Positions 16,274 through 26,100 of a stretch of 56,476 nucleotides of DNA are shown here, piece after piece. Both the position numbers and the translations under genes were made by a program. Numbering within the stretch: position 1 is the first letter of the stretch; every line of letters begins with the position of its first letter. Source of the stretch: Byssovorax sp. GTDB taxonomy: Bacteria > Myxococcota_A > Polyangia > Polyangiales > Polyangiaceae. Location: NCBI GenBank assembly GCA_025362495.1, contig JANYGI010000097.1, positions 1 to 56,476 of the forward strand. The letters run 5' to 3'. Below the pieces are notes generated by a model, which saw only the letters and a program-made list of their open reading frames with translations, had not been told where the DNA came from and did not search any database.

Positions 16274-16735
16274 ATGAAACACCACCGATTGCTGTGGACG
16301 GCGCTCCTGGCGCTCCCCCTCGCGCTGAGCGCGGTCGGCTGCAAGGCCGGCTCCGAGGCCTCCGGGCACCGGGCGCCGACCGGCGAGCCCGAGACCGAGC
16401 CGTTCGGCCGGCTCACCGTGGAGGCGCTCGACGCCAAGATGGCCGAGGCCAGGGCCGGCAAGCTCGCGCTGGCCATCATCGACAACAACGGGCGCGAGCG
16501 CTACGCGAAGAGCCACATCGCCACGGCGAAGTGGGTGGAGTCCAACGCCGTCACCGCGGCCGATTTGCCCGCCGACAAGGACACGACGCTCGTCTTCTAT
16601 TGCGCAAACGACCATTGAAGCGCTTGCCATACCGGCGCGGTCAGCGCCGTCAAGCTCGGTTACAAGAACGTGTTCATTCTGCCCGCCGGGATCATGGGCT
16701 GGGAAAAAGCCCAGAAGCCCATCGAGAGGGGGTAG
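16274..16735 (+). CDS. Rhodanese-like lipoprotein with in-frame TGA (candidate selenoprotein)
   Basis: The protein has 153 residues if the TGA at 16616-16618 is read as an amino acid, or 114 if it is a stop. A signal peptide ends in the lipobox LSAVGC (Cys23). The rhodanese fold follows: FGRLTVEALDAKMAEA, LAIIDNNGRERYAKSHIATA and the active loop LVFYCANDH (Cys110). The TGA codon is residue 115. After it the same frame continues without damage as SACHTGAVSAVKLGYKNV and FILPAGIMGWEKAQKPIERG to a TAG at 16733-16735. These are exactly the conserved elements expected after the active loop (A-L-G-Y-x-N-V, P-A-G-I-x-G-W). Many rhodaneses with this loop have Cys at the position five residues after the first Cys (F-Y-C-x4-C), which is where the TGA falls. 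A SECIS-like hairpin follows at once. The alternative is a single nonsense mutation (TGC/TGT to TGA), which is realistic because neighbouring genes are decayed. The selenocysteine machinery is not in this window. Confidence 0.6.
16619..16656 (+). promoter_or_regulatory. SECIS-like stem-loop immediately 3' of the in-frame TGA
   Basis: Counting the T of TGA (16616) as 1, bases 18-23 (CGGCGC) pair perfectly with 29-34 (GCGCCG) and close a 5-base loop GGTCA. A lower helix forms from bases 4-6 and 9-11 with 36-41, with a 2-base bulge and a 6-base internal loop containing a T. Bacterial SECIS elements lie just after the UGA with a G/U-containing apical loop at a similar distance; E. coli fdhF has a GGUC-containing loop around positions 22-25, here 24-27. 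The stem is inside a conserved coding segment, so part of its pairing could be chance in GC-rich DNA. Confidence 0.45.
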
Positions 16736-16752
16736 CCCATTCACCGCTGAAC

Positions 16753-16781
16753 CGTGGAGCGCTGCGAATCAGCGCTCCACG
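16753..16781. terminator. 12-bp perfect hairpin between convergent genes
   Basis: CGTGGAGCGCTG (16753-16764) and CAGCGCTCCACG (16770-16781) flank the loop CGAAT. It lies after the rhodanese TAG and after the reverse-transcriptase stop on the other strand, so it can end both transcripts. No clear T-tract follows. It could also be part of a structured RNA linked to the RT. Confidence 0.5.
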
Positions 16782-16800
16782 ATCTTCGAGCAGCGGAGTG

Positions 16801-16863
16801 CCTCCGTTCCTCCCGTTCCCGTTCCCGTTCGCCCGGTCCGGGAACAGGAACGGGAACGGAGGG
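16801..16863. repeat. Imperfect inverted repeat built from CGTTCC units
   Basis: The left arm 16801-16830 is made of repeated CGTTCC/CCCGTT units. The right arm 16840-16863 (GGGAACAGGAACGGGAACGG and onward) is its imperfect complement, giving a long GC-rich stem about one base from the RT stop codon. It could be a minus-strand terminator or the msd-like stem of a retron RNA. Confidence 0.5.
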
Positions 16864-16864
16864 C

Positions 16865-18181
16865 TCAGGGAGCAGCGCTGTCGAGCGCCGCGAGCTGCTT
16901 CAGCAGCTTGGCCCCCAGCAGCGGATCCGTCATGTAGATGTACGCGGCATACCCGCTCAGCCGAGCCACCGAGTCGCCCGCCTTGAGCGGTTTGCCGTGG
17001 CTGGCGTTGTGGATCGCGGCGCGGATCTCCCGCTTCATCTCGCGCGGAACGCGGGGCGCGCCGCTGCCATTCACCACCAGGCCCGTGACCTTCTGCCGCG
17101 ATCCAGAGCGGGTGATCCGCGTCTTCTTCGGATGGACGCGAAACCCTTCGTCGACCGCGACGCGGCCGATCGATCCGAGCAGCGCGCCGAGGCGCGGCCC
17201 GGCCTTGTGGGTATCCGGTAAGCTGAACGTGAGGTCGTCGGCGTAGCGCGTGTAACGCCAGCCGAGCTTGGCCGCGAGCGCCGTCAGGCGGCGATCGAGG
17301 CGCAAGCAAAGCGTATTGGTGAGAGCGGGGCTGGTCGGCGCGCCCTGCGGGAGGCAGCGCGGGCCGAGGGCGACATAGTACGTCTTGCCGTCGCGTTCGA
17401 CGATCTCGCGCGGCGCCTCGGTGCAGAGGAGCGCCATCAACGTGGCCACCTGATCGCGGTAGCCGGCCTTGCGGAAGATGCCTTTGGCGCGACGGAAGGT
17501 GACGGTCGGGAAGAAGTCTTTGAGGTCGACCTTGAGGATGATCTTCGAGGCGACGTGCGCCGCGGCGTTGGTGGCGATGGAGCGGCCGGCGAGGAACCCG
17601 TGGCTCTTGCCGTGCACCGGGAGGCGCTCGACGACGTGCTCGAGGATCCAGCGCTGAGCGGCCTTGAGCTTCGGTAGAGGGGCCCAGATCGCGCGCTCGG
17701 AGCCGTCGCGCTTGGGGATCGTGAAGCGGCGGTAATGAATGCTCTCCGCCGCGTCGCGGTGGAAGGCCAGCCAGCGCAGCTCGGGGATGGTGAGGCCGAG
17801 CGCCTCGGCGAGCTTCTGGGGCTTGTCAATCGGCGGGAGATCGTTCTCGGCGGCGCGCTCCTCGGCGCTCGCGTGATCCCATTTGTCGAAGTCGAGCTCG
17901 TCGGACCAGAACAGGCCCTCGCCCTCGCCGAGGTGGACGACGTGCGTCTCGCGGTACGCGAGCCAGGTCTCGCGCTTGAGCCGACGGCGCTCGGCGGCCT
18001 CTTCCTTGAGGCTCTTCTTGTAGGCCGCGAGCTCGGCCTTGCTCAGGTCGTCGGTCTTCTTCCGCTCGAGGACGAAGCCGCGGGTGCGCAGCTCTTGCTG
18101 CACGTAGGCGTTGACGCCGCCGGCCTGGCCGATGGCGCGCCAGAGGTCGAGGAGGCGCTCGGAGTTCGTTCGCGTCGTCAT
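16865..18181 (-). CDS. Retron-type reverse transcriptase
   Basis: The protein has 438 residues from the ATG at 18181. The first 140 residues are a charged, helical extension (KKTDDLSKAELAAYKKSLKE), as in long myxobacterial retron RTs. The RT core has retron-specific NAAAH (205-209), the catalytic Asp in KVDLKDFFP (Asp219), QGAPTSP (279-285), YADD (313-316; Asp315 and Asp316 catalytic) and the retron hallmark VTG in KVTGLVVN (365-367). NAXXH and VTG together separate retron RTs from group II intron, DGR and Abi-type RTs. Such enzymes use a structured RNA as primer and template to make msDNA. The gene is last in a four-gene operon and starts 5 bases after the SWIM gene stop, so there is no room for msr-msd directly upstream. 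Confidence 0.92.
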   Translation of the reverse strand: MTTRTNSERLLDLWRAIGQAGGVNAYVQQELRTRGFVLERKKTDDLSKAELAAYKKSLKEEAAERRRLKRETWLAYRETHVVHLGEGEGLFWSDELDFDKWDHASAEERAAENDLPPIDKPQKLAEALGLTIPELRWLAFHRDAAESIHYRRFTIPKRDGSERAIWAPLPKLKAAQRWILEHVVERLPVHGKSHGFLAGRSIATNAAAHVASKIILKVDLKDFFPTVTFRRAKGIFRKAGYRDQVATLMALLCTEAPREIVERDGKTYYVALGPRCLPQGAPTSPALTNTLCLRLDRRLTALAAKLGWRYTRYADDLTFSLPDTHKAGPRLGALLGSIGRVAVDEGFRVHPKKTRITRSGSRQKVTGLVVNGSGAPRVPREMKREIRAAIHNASHGKPLKAGDSVARLSGYAAYIYMTDPLLGAKLLKQLAALDSAAP

Positions 18182-18186
18182 CGGGA

Positions 18187-20118
18187 TCAGCTCGCGCTCG
18201 CGTCGAGGAAGCCGCGTTTTTCGAGGTCGTCCACGCGCGCGAAGTAGGCGGCGCGGGCGTCGTCGATCGAGTTGAAGAAGAGGCTCTGGACGCGCGCGTC
18301 CTGCCCGCGCAAACCCCAGCGGACCTTGAGGCGCTTCTGATCGAGCGCGAGCTGGTAGACGTCCTCGCCCTTCACGTGGCGGCGAGCGTAAGTGCGGGTC
18401 TCGATCGTGACGCGATCGCGATCCTTGCCGCGCTCCTTGCGGCGCTTCACCTCTTCGCGCGCTTCGAAGAGCCGGAGCGCGATCAGGTGCTCGCACGGGC
18501 CCTCCTTGAGCTGGTGCTTGCGGAAGAAGGCGCAGGTGCACTCGGCCTTCTTCACGCGGCCCTCGTCGTCGAGGAGGAGCTCGGGGCGGTACTCGCGCTT
18601 CTCGGCGGCGACGGTGATCTTGCCCGTGAGCTCGAGGCCGACGCCGTGGATCCGGTTCTCGGTGGCCACGCGGACGACGCCTTTCTGGGCGCAGAGATCG
18701 TGGGCGCGGCGCTCGCGGACGTTGCGAAACTCGAAGCGCGACGGATCGAGCGGCTCGCCGGTGAGCGGGCGGTACCGGTAGATCTCGCTCGCGACGTCGA
18801 ACATCAGCTTGCCTTGCTGGCAGCCGACTTGAAGGGCTTCCAGCGCCTCGGCCGGGGAGAGCTTGGTTGCCTTGGCGATGGCCTCGGCCGAGCCCGACCA
18901 GGTCTTCGCGAGGTGGGCCGTGACGCGCTCGGCCGCGGCCGAGTCGGCCCGGCGCGGGAGCAGCAGATCGAAGCTGACGGCCTGCGCCCAGTTCGCCGAG
19001 GTGAACCCCGAGAGGCCGAGCGTGAAGGTGAACGCGCCGGCGCGGAGGACGTAGAAGCTCGGCAGCCCCGAGCCGAGGATGTGGACGTCGATCGCGTCGG
19101 CGAAGGGCAAGAGGCGGCGCAGCAGCATCAGCCGGCGGCGCCCCCAGATGCGGACGACCTCGGGCTTCGAGCCCTTGAAGACGCCGGCGGTCGTCGGGAT
19201 CACGACCTCCCACGGCTCGAGGACGAGGCGCGGAGCTTCGCCGGGGACGAGCTCGATCCGCATGCCGCGGCCGCCGCGCTTCGGCTTCGCGCTCTTCGCG
19301 GCGCCCGGCGTCGGCGTGGGCACGTCGGCGTTGAGGCGGAGGTGCCGGAGCACGTTGTAGAGATCGATCGGCGCGAGGCGGAACGCGGTGCGCGGCAGGG
19401 TGCCGGCCGACTGCACCTGGAGGAAGCCGCGCAGCCACGCGTCGGGCACGCGGACCTTCTTTTCGAGCACTTCGGGAACGCCGGTCGTGGTGAGCGCGAC
19501 CGCGTGCGAGGCCACGGCGAGGCGCGTCTCGCGGTAGCTGCGCATGCGCTGCACGCCGCCGAAGAGCTCGTCGCTGAAGTCGATGTTGGTGGTCCCGAAG
19601 ATCGGGCTCGGGTCGGGCTCGAGCGCCGAGAGATCGACGCCGAGCTTGGCGTAGCTACCCTCGTCCTTGCTGAAGACCTCGAAGAAGATCTCGTCGGGGT
19701 GGACCGAGACGATCGGATCGAGGAGCGCGAACGCCAGCGGATCGTTGCGCTGCAGCCAGTCGACGTAGGCGCGCTGGGCCTCCCAGAGATCGAGCCCGGC
19801 GGAGGCCTTCTTGAGGCGCGTGTACGCGAGGTACGCGGTGCGATCCTTCGGGACGTAGCGGAAGTCGCTCTGGACGACGTCGTGGAGCGCGGAGAGCGCC
19901 TCGCGGAAGCGGAGCGGATCCTTGATCTTGCCGCCGCCGCGGACCTCGCTGCGGTGGACGTTGCCGAAGAGCGCGACCGTCGCCGCGCCGGCGTCGGCGA
20001 CGACCTGGCTCGCGCCCGCGTAGCCGAGCTCGACGTCGGTGCGCGGCGCGACGACGTCGTCGCCCTCGGCCGCCCTGGGATCCGTTCCCTCGGGAGATGC
20101 AGGGGTTTCGGTGCTCAT
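18187..20118 (-). CDS. Winged-helix/SWIM/WGR-domain protein
   Basis: The protein has 643 residues. The ATG at 20118 overlaps the previous gene's stop (ATGA). Residues about 1-400 are unassigned, with a basic linker near 268-286 (GAAKSAKPKRGGRG). Residues about 405-450 (SGSAEAIAKATKLSPAEALE, then V-G-C-Q-Q-G-K-L-M-F-D) look like a winged helix. Zinc ligands C527-x-C529...C542-x-H544 (ECTCAFF...GPCEHLIAL) form a SWIM finger. The C-terminus 575-640 (VYQLALDQKRLKVRWGLRG, then FFNSIDDARAAYFARVDDL) resembles a WGR domain, with W601-G602-L-R604-G605. SWIM and WGR modules bind nucleic acid or DNA ends; WGR is known from PARP-type nick sensors. In the operon this is the likely nucleic-acid-recognition partner of the RT. 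Retron systems that pair an RT with 'WHSWIM' and ARM/HEAT proteins have been described; this one adds WGR. Confidence 0.85.
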   Translation of the reverse strand: MSTETPASPEGTDPRAAEGDDVVAPRTDVELGYAGASQVVADAGAATVALFGNVHRSEVRGGGKIKDPLRFREALSALHDVVQSDFRYVPKDRTAYLAYTRLKKASAGLDLWEAQRAYVDWLQRNDPLAFALLDPIVSVHPDEIFFEVFSKDEGSYAKLGVDLSALEPDPSPIFGTTNIDFSDELFGGVQRMRSYRETRLAVASHAVALTTTGVPEVLEKKVRVPDAWLRGFLQVQSAGTLPRTAFRLAPIDLYNVLRHLRLNADVPTPTPGAAKSAKPKRGGRGMRIELVPGEAPRLVLEPWEVVIPTTAGVFKGSKPEVVRIWGRRRLMLLRRLLPFADAIDVHILGSGLPSFYVLRAGAFTFTLGLSGFTSANWAQAVSFDLLLPRRADSAAAERVTAHLAKTWSGSAEAIAKATKLSPAEALEALQVGCQQGKLMFDVASEIYRYRPLTGEPLDPSRFEFRNVRERRAHDLCAQKGVVRVATENRIHGVGLELTGKITVAAEKREYRPELLLDDEGRVKKAECTCAFFRKHQLKEGPCEHLIALRLFEAREEVKRRKERGKDRDRVTIETRTYARRHVKGEDVYQLALDQKRLKVRWGLRGQDARVQSLFFNSIDDARAAYFARVDDLEKRGFLDASAS

Positions 20119-23100
20119 CGCGATGCCTCCCGCGCGGCCGCGGCTTGCTCGGTCTTCTTCTTCAGGTAGCGATGCCCGCGGCGGAGCGCGCGCCACGCGG
20201 CCTTGCGGAGCTCTTCGTCCTCGGCCTCGTCCTTCGCGAGGGCGAGGATCGGCGCGAAGGCCGCGTCGGTGGCGATGCGCGCTAGCGCCTCGATCGCGCC
20301 GAGCCGCGTGGCCTCGGGCAGCTTGCGGTCGGTGAGCGCCGCGGCGAGGCCGGCGACGTCGCCGCCCTCGACCAGCAGCGGGAGCGCGACGCCCTGGGTG
20401 TGGACCTCGAGGGCGGCGCCGCGGAGCGCGACGAGGGCGCTCTGCGGGTGCCCCGCGAGGAGACGGCGGAGGCTGTCGCGATCGTCGAGGAGACGCGGCG
20501 CCAGCGCGGCGGCGCGCTCCGGCGCGAGCTTGCCGATCGCCCCGGCGGCGATCTCGCGCTCGCGACCGTCGTTGCCGACGGCGGCGGCGGCGAGCGCGTC
20601 GAGGCCCGGCGCCTTCGCGAAGCCCGACGCCAGCGCCGTCAGCGCCGCGACGCGCACCGGCCGCGCGTGCCCGTCGTCGCCGCCGAGCGAGGCCGCCGCG
20701 ACCACCTCGGCGTCGCCGATCTCGAGCTTGCCGAGCGCCTCGACGAGGCGGCGATAGCGCGCTGTCGCGGCCTCGAGATCGACGTCGTCGCGATCGATCT
20801 CGGCCCGCGCTTTGAGCCAGCCCGCGGCGGCCTTCTGCGCGGCCGCGATGACGCCCTTGCCGTGGGCCTTCGCCGCGGCCTTTCCAGCGCGCGCCACGAT
20901 CTGCGCGGCGACCTGCGCCACGCGCTCGTGCACGCTCTCGAGTCGCGCCGCGGCCGCGTCGAGGGGCAGCGGCGATCGCGCGAGCAGCGCCGCCGTGAGC
21001 GGGCGAACGAGCTCGTCCTCGCGCTCCTCGGGGATCTTCGGGAGCAGGTCGAGGATCCGCGCCGCATCGCCGCGCTCGCGGAGCCGCTCGACGGTCCGCG
21101 GCTCGAGGTCGCCGTACGCGGCGCAGGCCAGCGCGTAGTCGGGCTCGAGCGAGTCGTCGCCGTCGAGCTTGCGCAGGCTCTCGGCGGCCCTCCTCGCGAC
21201 GCGGTAATCGTCCTCGTTCTCGAGGCGATCGAGGAGCGCCGCGCGGCTCGCGGGATCGGGCGAGTGAGCGAGGATCTCCGCTACCTGGAGGCGGATCTGA
21301 GCGTCGTCGTCCTTCGCGCGATCGCGCACGAGGCGCCAGCCTTCGAGGCTGTCGAACCAGCGCAGGCCGGCCAGCGCCTGCCGCGCGACGCCGCCGTTGC
21401 CCGCGGCGAGGCGGAGCAAGATCGCCTCGATTTGTGGGCCTTTCGGCGTGGCCTTGAGGTGTCCGATCGACTCGGCGGCCTCTTCCTGGAGGGCGTGGCC
21501 CGCCTCGTTGACGAGGCGCAGGAGCGGATCGAGGCCGCGCGGATCGGCGAGCTTGCCGAGGGCGCGCACCGCGCGGCGGCGCTCGTCGAGCTCGGGGAGC
21601 AGATCGATCCCGGTGAGCAGGACGCGGATGCCGTCGGCGCGTCCCGCGAGCGCGAGGCTCTCGGCCGCGAGGAGCTGCGTCGACGGGCTCGGGTGCGAGA
21701 GCGCGGCGACGAGCGGCTCGGCGGAGCCGCCGCGCTTGCGCAGGCGGAACCCGAGGGCCTCCACGGCGCGGTCGCGGACGTCGTCCTTGGCGAACGTGGC
21801 GAGCGGCGTGAGCGCGACCTCGACGGCGCGCGACGGCGCCCAGCGAGCGGCCGGGAGGAGCTGCCCGAGGAGCGCGGCGTCACCGAGGCGGTAGGCCGCG
21901 TCGAGCAGCTGCGCGAGCACGGCGTCGTGGCGCGGGTGCGGCTTCTCGCCGGCGAGCTCGGCGCTCGCGCCCTCGAGCTCGGGATCGTGGATCTCCTGAT
22001 CGTAGCCGCTCACGGTGAGCAGCGCGCCGAACGCGCCGCTGCGCTTCTTGCGATCGTCGAGGTACGCGAGCAGGCGCGGCGCGATCGCCGGGAGGCGGAA
22101 CGCCGCGGCCGCGGACAGCAGCGCGCTCGTCATCGCCGTGCCCGCGGGATCGCGATCGATCCGGTCGAGCAGCGCGTCGGGCGCGCGCGGATCGCCGAGG
22201 CGGCCGAGCGCCTCGATCGCGCGCCGCTGCGCCTCGCCGTCGAGCATCGTCACGAGGGCCGCGAACGCCGCGGGATCCTTCTTCCCGGCGAGCTCGATCG
22301 CCACGCCCTCGCGGACGTGGCCGTAGCGTGAACCGAGCGCGCCGCGGAGCGCCTTCTTCACCGCGTCGCTGCTCTCCCAGAGCTCGGCGAGGCCGGCGAC
22401 GGATCGATCGCGAACGCCCGGCGATCGCGCGAGCAAGCCCTGCTCGTGCACCGTCGCGGGCACGACGAAATCGAGCAGCAGCTTGCCCGCCTCGTCCTGG
22501 AGGCCGTCGGTCGTGACGAGGAAGACCTGCTCCAGCACCTTGCGGCGCTGCGCGGCCTCGCCTCCGGAGGCGAGGAGCGCGAGGCCCATCGCCCCGACGT
22601 CGCGCTGCCCCACCGCCAGCGCCTCGGCGCCGAGCTCGGCCGAGGGCATGCCGATCGCGACCAGCGTGTCGAACCCGAGCTTGCGCACGGTGGCCACGGG
22701 ATCGCCGAGCGCGAGCAAGAGGAGCGGCAAGATGCCTTCTCTTTCGCCCGGCGCGAGGCGCGCCATCTCCGCGAGGCGGGCGATCGCGGTCAGGCGCACG
22801 CGCACCTCGAGCGCCCCGCCGACCTGACGCGAGAGGCCCGCGTAAGCGCCCGTGACGACGCGGCGAAGCTCGGCCTCGGCGTACTCGGGGGCGGCCCGCT
22901 TGCGCTTCTTCGCGGCGGCGAGGAGCGCGTCGATCGTCGACGCGAAGCGCTGCTGGTAGATCGCGAACGCGTGCTCGAAGCGGTCCTGCTTCTCGTCGTC
23001 GAGGGCGTCGAGGAGCCTCGCCGTGCGGACCTTGAGCTGCGGATCGCCGAAGGTGAGCGCCTCGGCGAGGATCCGCGCGGTGTCGCCCGGGATCGTGAAC

Positions 23101-26100
23101 GCCCTGGCGTCGTCGCCGCGATCGTTGAGCAGCTCGAGCACGAAGGCCGTGAACGCCGCGGGATCCGCGAACGACTCGAGGGCCCGCGCCGCCGTGAGCC
23201 GCACGCGCGGGTGCGACGACGACAGCGCCGCGAGGCACCGATCCGGCGCGCCGTCTTGCTCGCTCGACTCGATCAGCATCATCGCCAGGAGGGCGCGGCT
23301 GCGGACCTTCTCGTCGCCGTGATCGAGGTAGGCCATGAAGAGATCCGCAGCCGTTTCGCCGAGCGCGATCGAGGCCGCGAGCCCGCGGAGAGCGAGCGGG
23401 GCGGCCGCCGTGACGAGCCCCTTGAGAATCGGCAGGCCAGCCGGATCCGCGGCGGCAGCGAGGCCTAGCGCGGCGTCGCGCGCGAGGTCGGCGTCGGAGG
23501 CCGCGAGCGCGTCCTTGAGGGGCGCGAGGTCCCCGTCGGGGCGCGCGACGCCGCCGAGCGCCTCGACCGCGGCGCCGACGATCCGCTTGTCTTTGTGGGT
23601 CGCGAGCGCGGCGATGGCCGGCTGCGCTTCTGGCGATCCCAGCTCGCCGAGGGCGCGGAGCGCGCGCGCCACGCGATCGATCCAGGCCTCGCGCTTCTCG
23701 GCGAGCTCCGGCTCTTTCTCGGTGACGAGGCCGAGCAGCGGGGCGAGCGCCCTCGGATCGCCGAGGATCGCGCGGGCCGCGGCGGCGCGGACGCGCACGT
23801 CGGCGTGCGGGCTCTCCATCGCGGCGGACGCCTCGTCGGCGAGCAGCGCCAAGGCCGCGGCTATGCGGACCTTCTCGGCGTCATCGCCGAGGGCCTTCTC
23901 CAGGAGCGCCCGCGCGCCGTTGACGCGGCGCTTCGCGATCACCTCGATCGTCTTCAGCTTGAGATCGACGTGGCGCCCCGCGAGCGCGGCGGCGAGCGGC
24001 TCCGGCGCCTTGCCCTTGCTGCGCTTCTGCGAAAAATCGAAGGCCTCGCCCCGCACGCCCGCGTCGGGATCGCCGAGGATATCGAGCAGCAGCGCGGCGG
24101 CCCACGGCTCCTGGATCCGGCCCATGACCTCGTTCAGCACCTCGCGGCGCACCTCGGCGTGGACGCTGCGGAGCGCGAAGCGGAGCGTGGCTGCGCCTCC
24201 GCCGCCGATCTCGATCGCCAGCGCGGCCTTGAAGGCCTCGCCGCGCACGGCGCCGGCGGAGTCGTCGAGCGCGCGAGAGAGCAGCGCCGCGGCCGGCGCC
24301 GCGAGATCCTTCGGCGGATCCTTCTTGAGGACGCGGACGAGGAGCTGCAGGGCGCGGCCGCGCACGTCGGCCTCCGGCGCGAGCAAGCCCGCCTCGGCGG
24401 CGCGCAGCGGGGTCTGCTCTTCGAGCTTCGCCAGTGACGAGAACGCCGCGTCGCGCACCTCGCCGGCGCCGTCGCGGAGGAGCTGGCGCAGGCGCGGAAG
24501 GCCGCGTGCATCGCCGAGATCGGCGAGGGCGCGGCAGGCCTCCACGCGCGCGCTCGGCTGCTTCTCGTTGGTGAGCTGGAGCAGCGTCCCGAAGGCGCGC
24601 TCGTCCTGGAGCGAAGCGAGCCCGCGCGCGCCGGCGAGGCACGTGTCGAGCGCGCGGCTCGCCATCGCCTCCAGCAGCGGGCGGAGATCGGCCTCGACGA
24701 GCGTGGACGCCTCGGGCCTGGCCTTCTTCGACGTGGCCTTCGGCTCCGCGGTCGCGGCGGCCCTGGCGCGTGACGCCCTGGTTTCGGCCTTGGTTTCACC
24801 CTCGGCCACGGCGGCCTTCTGCCCGAACGTCGCGAGCTCCCCGAGCTTCGCGGCGAGATCGCGATCGCGCGCGCCGAGCGCCCCGGCCAGCGCGGGGCGC
24901 GTCATCAGCGACACCAGGAACGCCGCGCGGCGCACGTCCGCGTCGGGATCGCCCTCGTGACGACGGAGCGCGGCGAGCACCTCGGCCTCTCCGAGCAAGT
25001 GCCGCTGGAACGCGCGCACCAGCGCGAGGCGACGGATGTCGGCGCGGCGCGATCGCAGGGCGATGATCACGGCCTCGGCGCTGGGCGCGGGCAGCAGCTC
25101 TTCGAGCCCTGCGACGGCCGCGGCGCGCACCTCCACGGGCTCGTCGTCGAGCGCCTGGACGAGCCGCGCCATCGCCTGATCGTCGGTCTTCGCGAGCGCG
25201 GTCAGCGCCGTCACCGCGGCGGCGCCGACGTCGCGCTTCTTCGCGTCGAGGCCGAGCTCGAGCGGCCGCAGCGAAGCTTGCCCCTCGTGCGCGCGCAGCC
25301 CGGCGAGGGCCGCGAGCCGCACCTGCTCTTCGCCCGCGGTGAGCAGCGCCTCGAGGGGCTTCACGGCGCGCGGGTTCTTCGTCGCGCCGAGCAGCGTCGT
25401 CGCCAGCGCGCGCAGGCCGTGATCGGCGTCGCCCGAGGCGCGCGCCGCCACGATCTCGATCGCCCGCGCGTCGTCGTGCGCCGCGAGCGCGCGCAGCGCG
25501 GCCTCGCGGCGCTCGGGCGCGCGCTCCTCGAACGCGTGCTCGGCGAGCGCGTAGGCATCGCGCACGATCAGCGAGCGCTCGTTGACCTTGCCGCCTGTGT
25601 CGAGCGGGAAGAGGCGGATCGTCGCGTCCTCGGCGAGGACCGCGAGGTGGGCTCGCCCCTTGTGCTCCACGCGCATCAGCGCGACGGCGTTGCCGACGCC
25701 GTCCTTCAGCGTCGACGGCCGCTTCTTCGGCCCGCGGGTCCAGGTCTTGATCGTCCCGTCGCGGCCGCCCGTGTAGAGCTTGTCGTCGAGGCCGACGCCG
25801 ATCGCCGTCGGGGCGCCGTCGTGCGCGGAGCCGCCGGCGCGATCCTCCGGCTCGAGCTCGCCGCGCACGTGCGTGAGCAGCAGCTTGCCGTCGGATCCGC
25901 CCGAGTACACCCGCGGCTCGTCGGGATCGAAGAGCAGCGCGGTGACCGCGCCCTCGTGGATCTTCTTCGACGAGGCGCCGATGAAATCGCGCCGCTCCTC
26001 GCCGTCGAAGACCGCGATCGTCCCGCGCGACGTGCCCGCGACGAGCCACGCGCCCGGGGCGTCGGCCGCCAGCACCGTGCCCGCGTCCGGGAGCGCGAGC

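Noticed and set aside
16274-16618. A simple 114-residue truncated rhodanese as the only reading
   Set aside because: The frame after the TGA keeps every expected family feature, so Sec readthrough is kept open; a recent nonsense mutation remains the main alternative.
16865-18181. Diversity-generating retroelement or group II intron RT
   Set aside because: NAXXH and VTG motifs are retron-type; no variable/template repeat pair and no intron maturase domain were found.
18100-18260. Classical msr-msd RNA directly upstream of the RT
   Set aside because: Only five bases separate the SWIM stop and the RT start, so no separate RNA gene fits.
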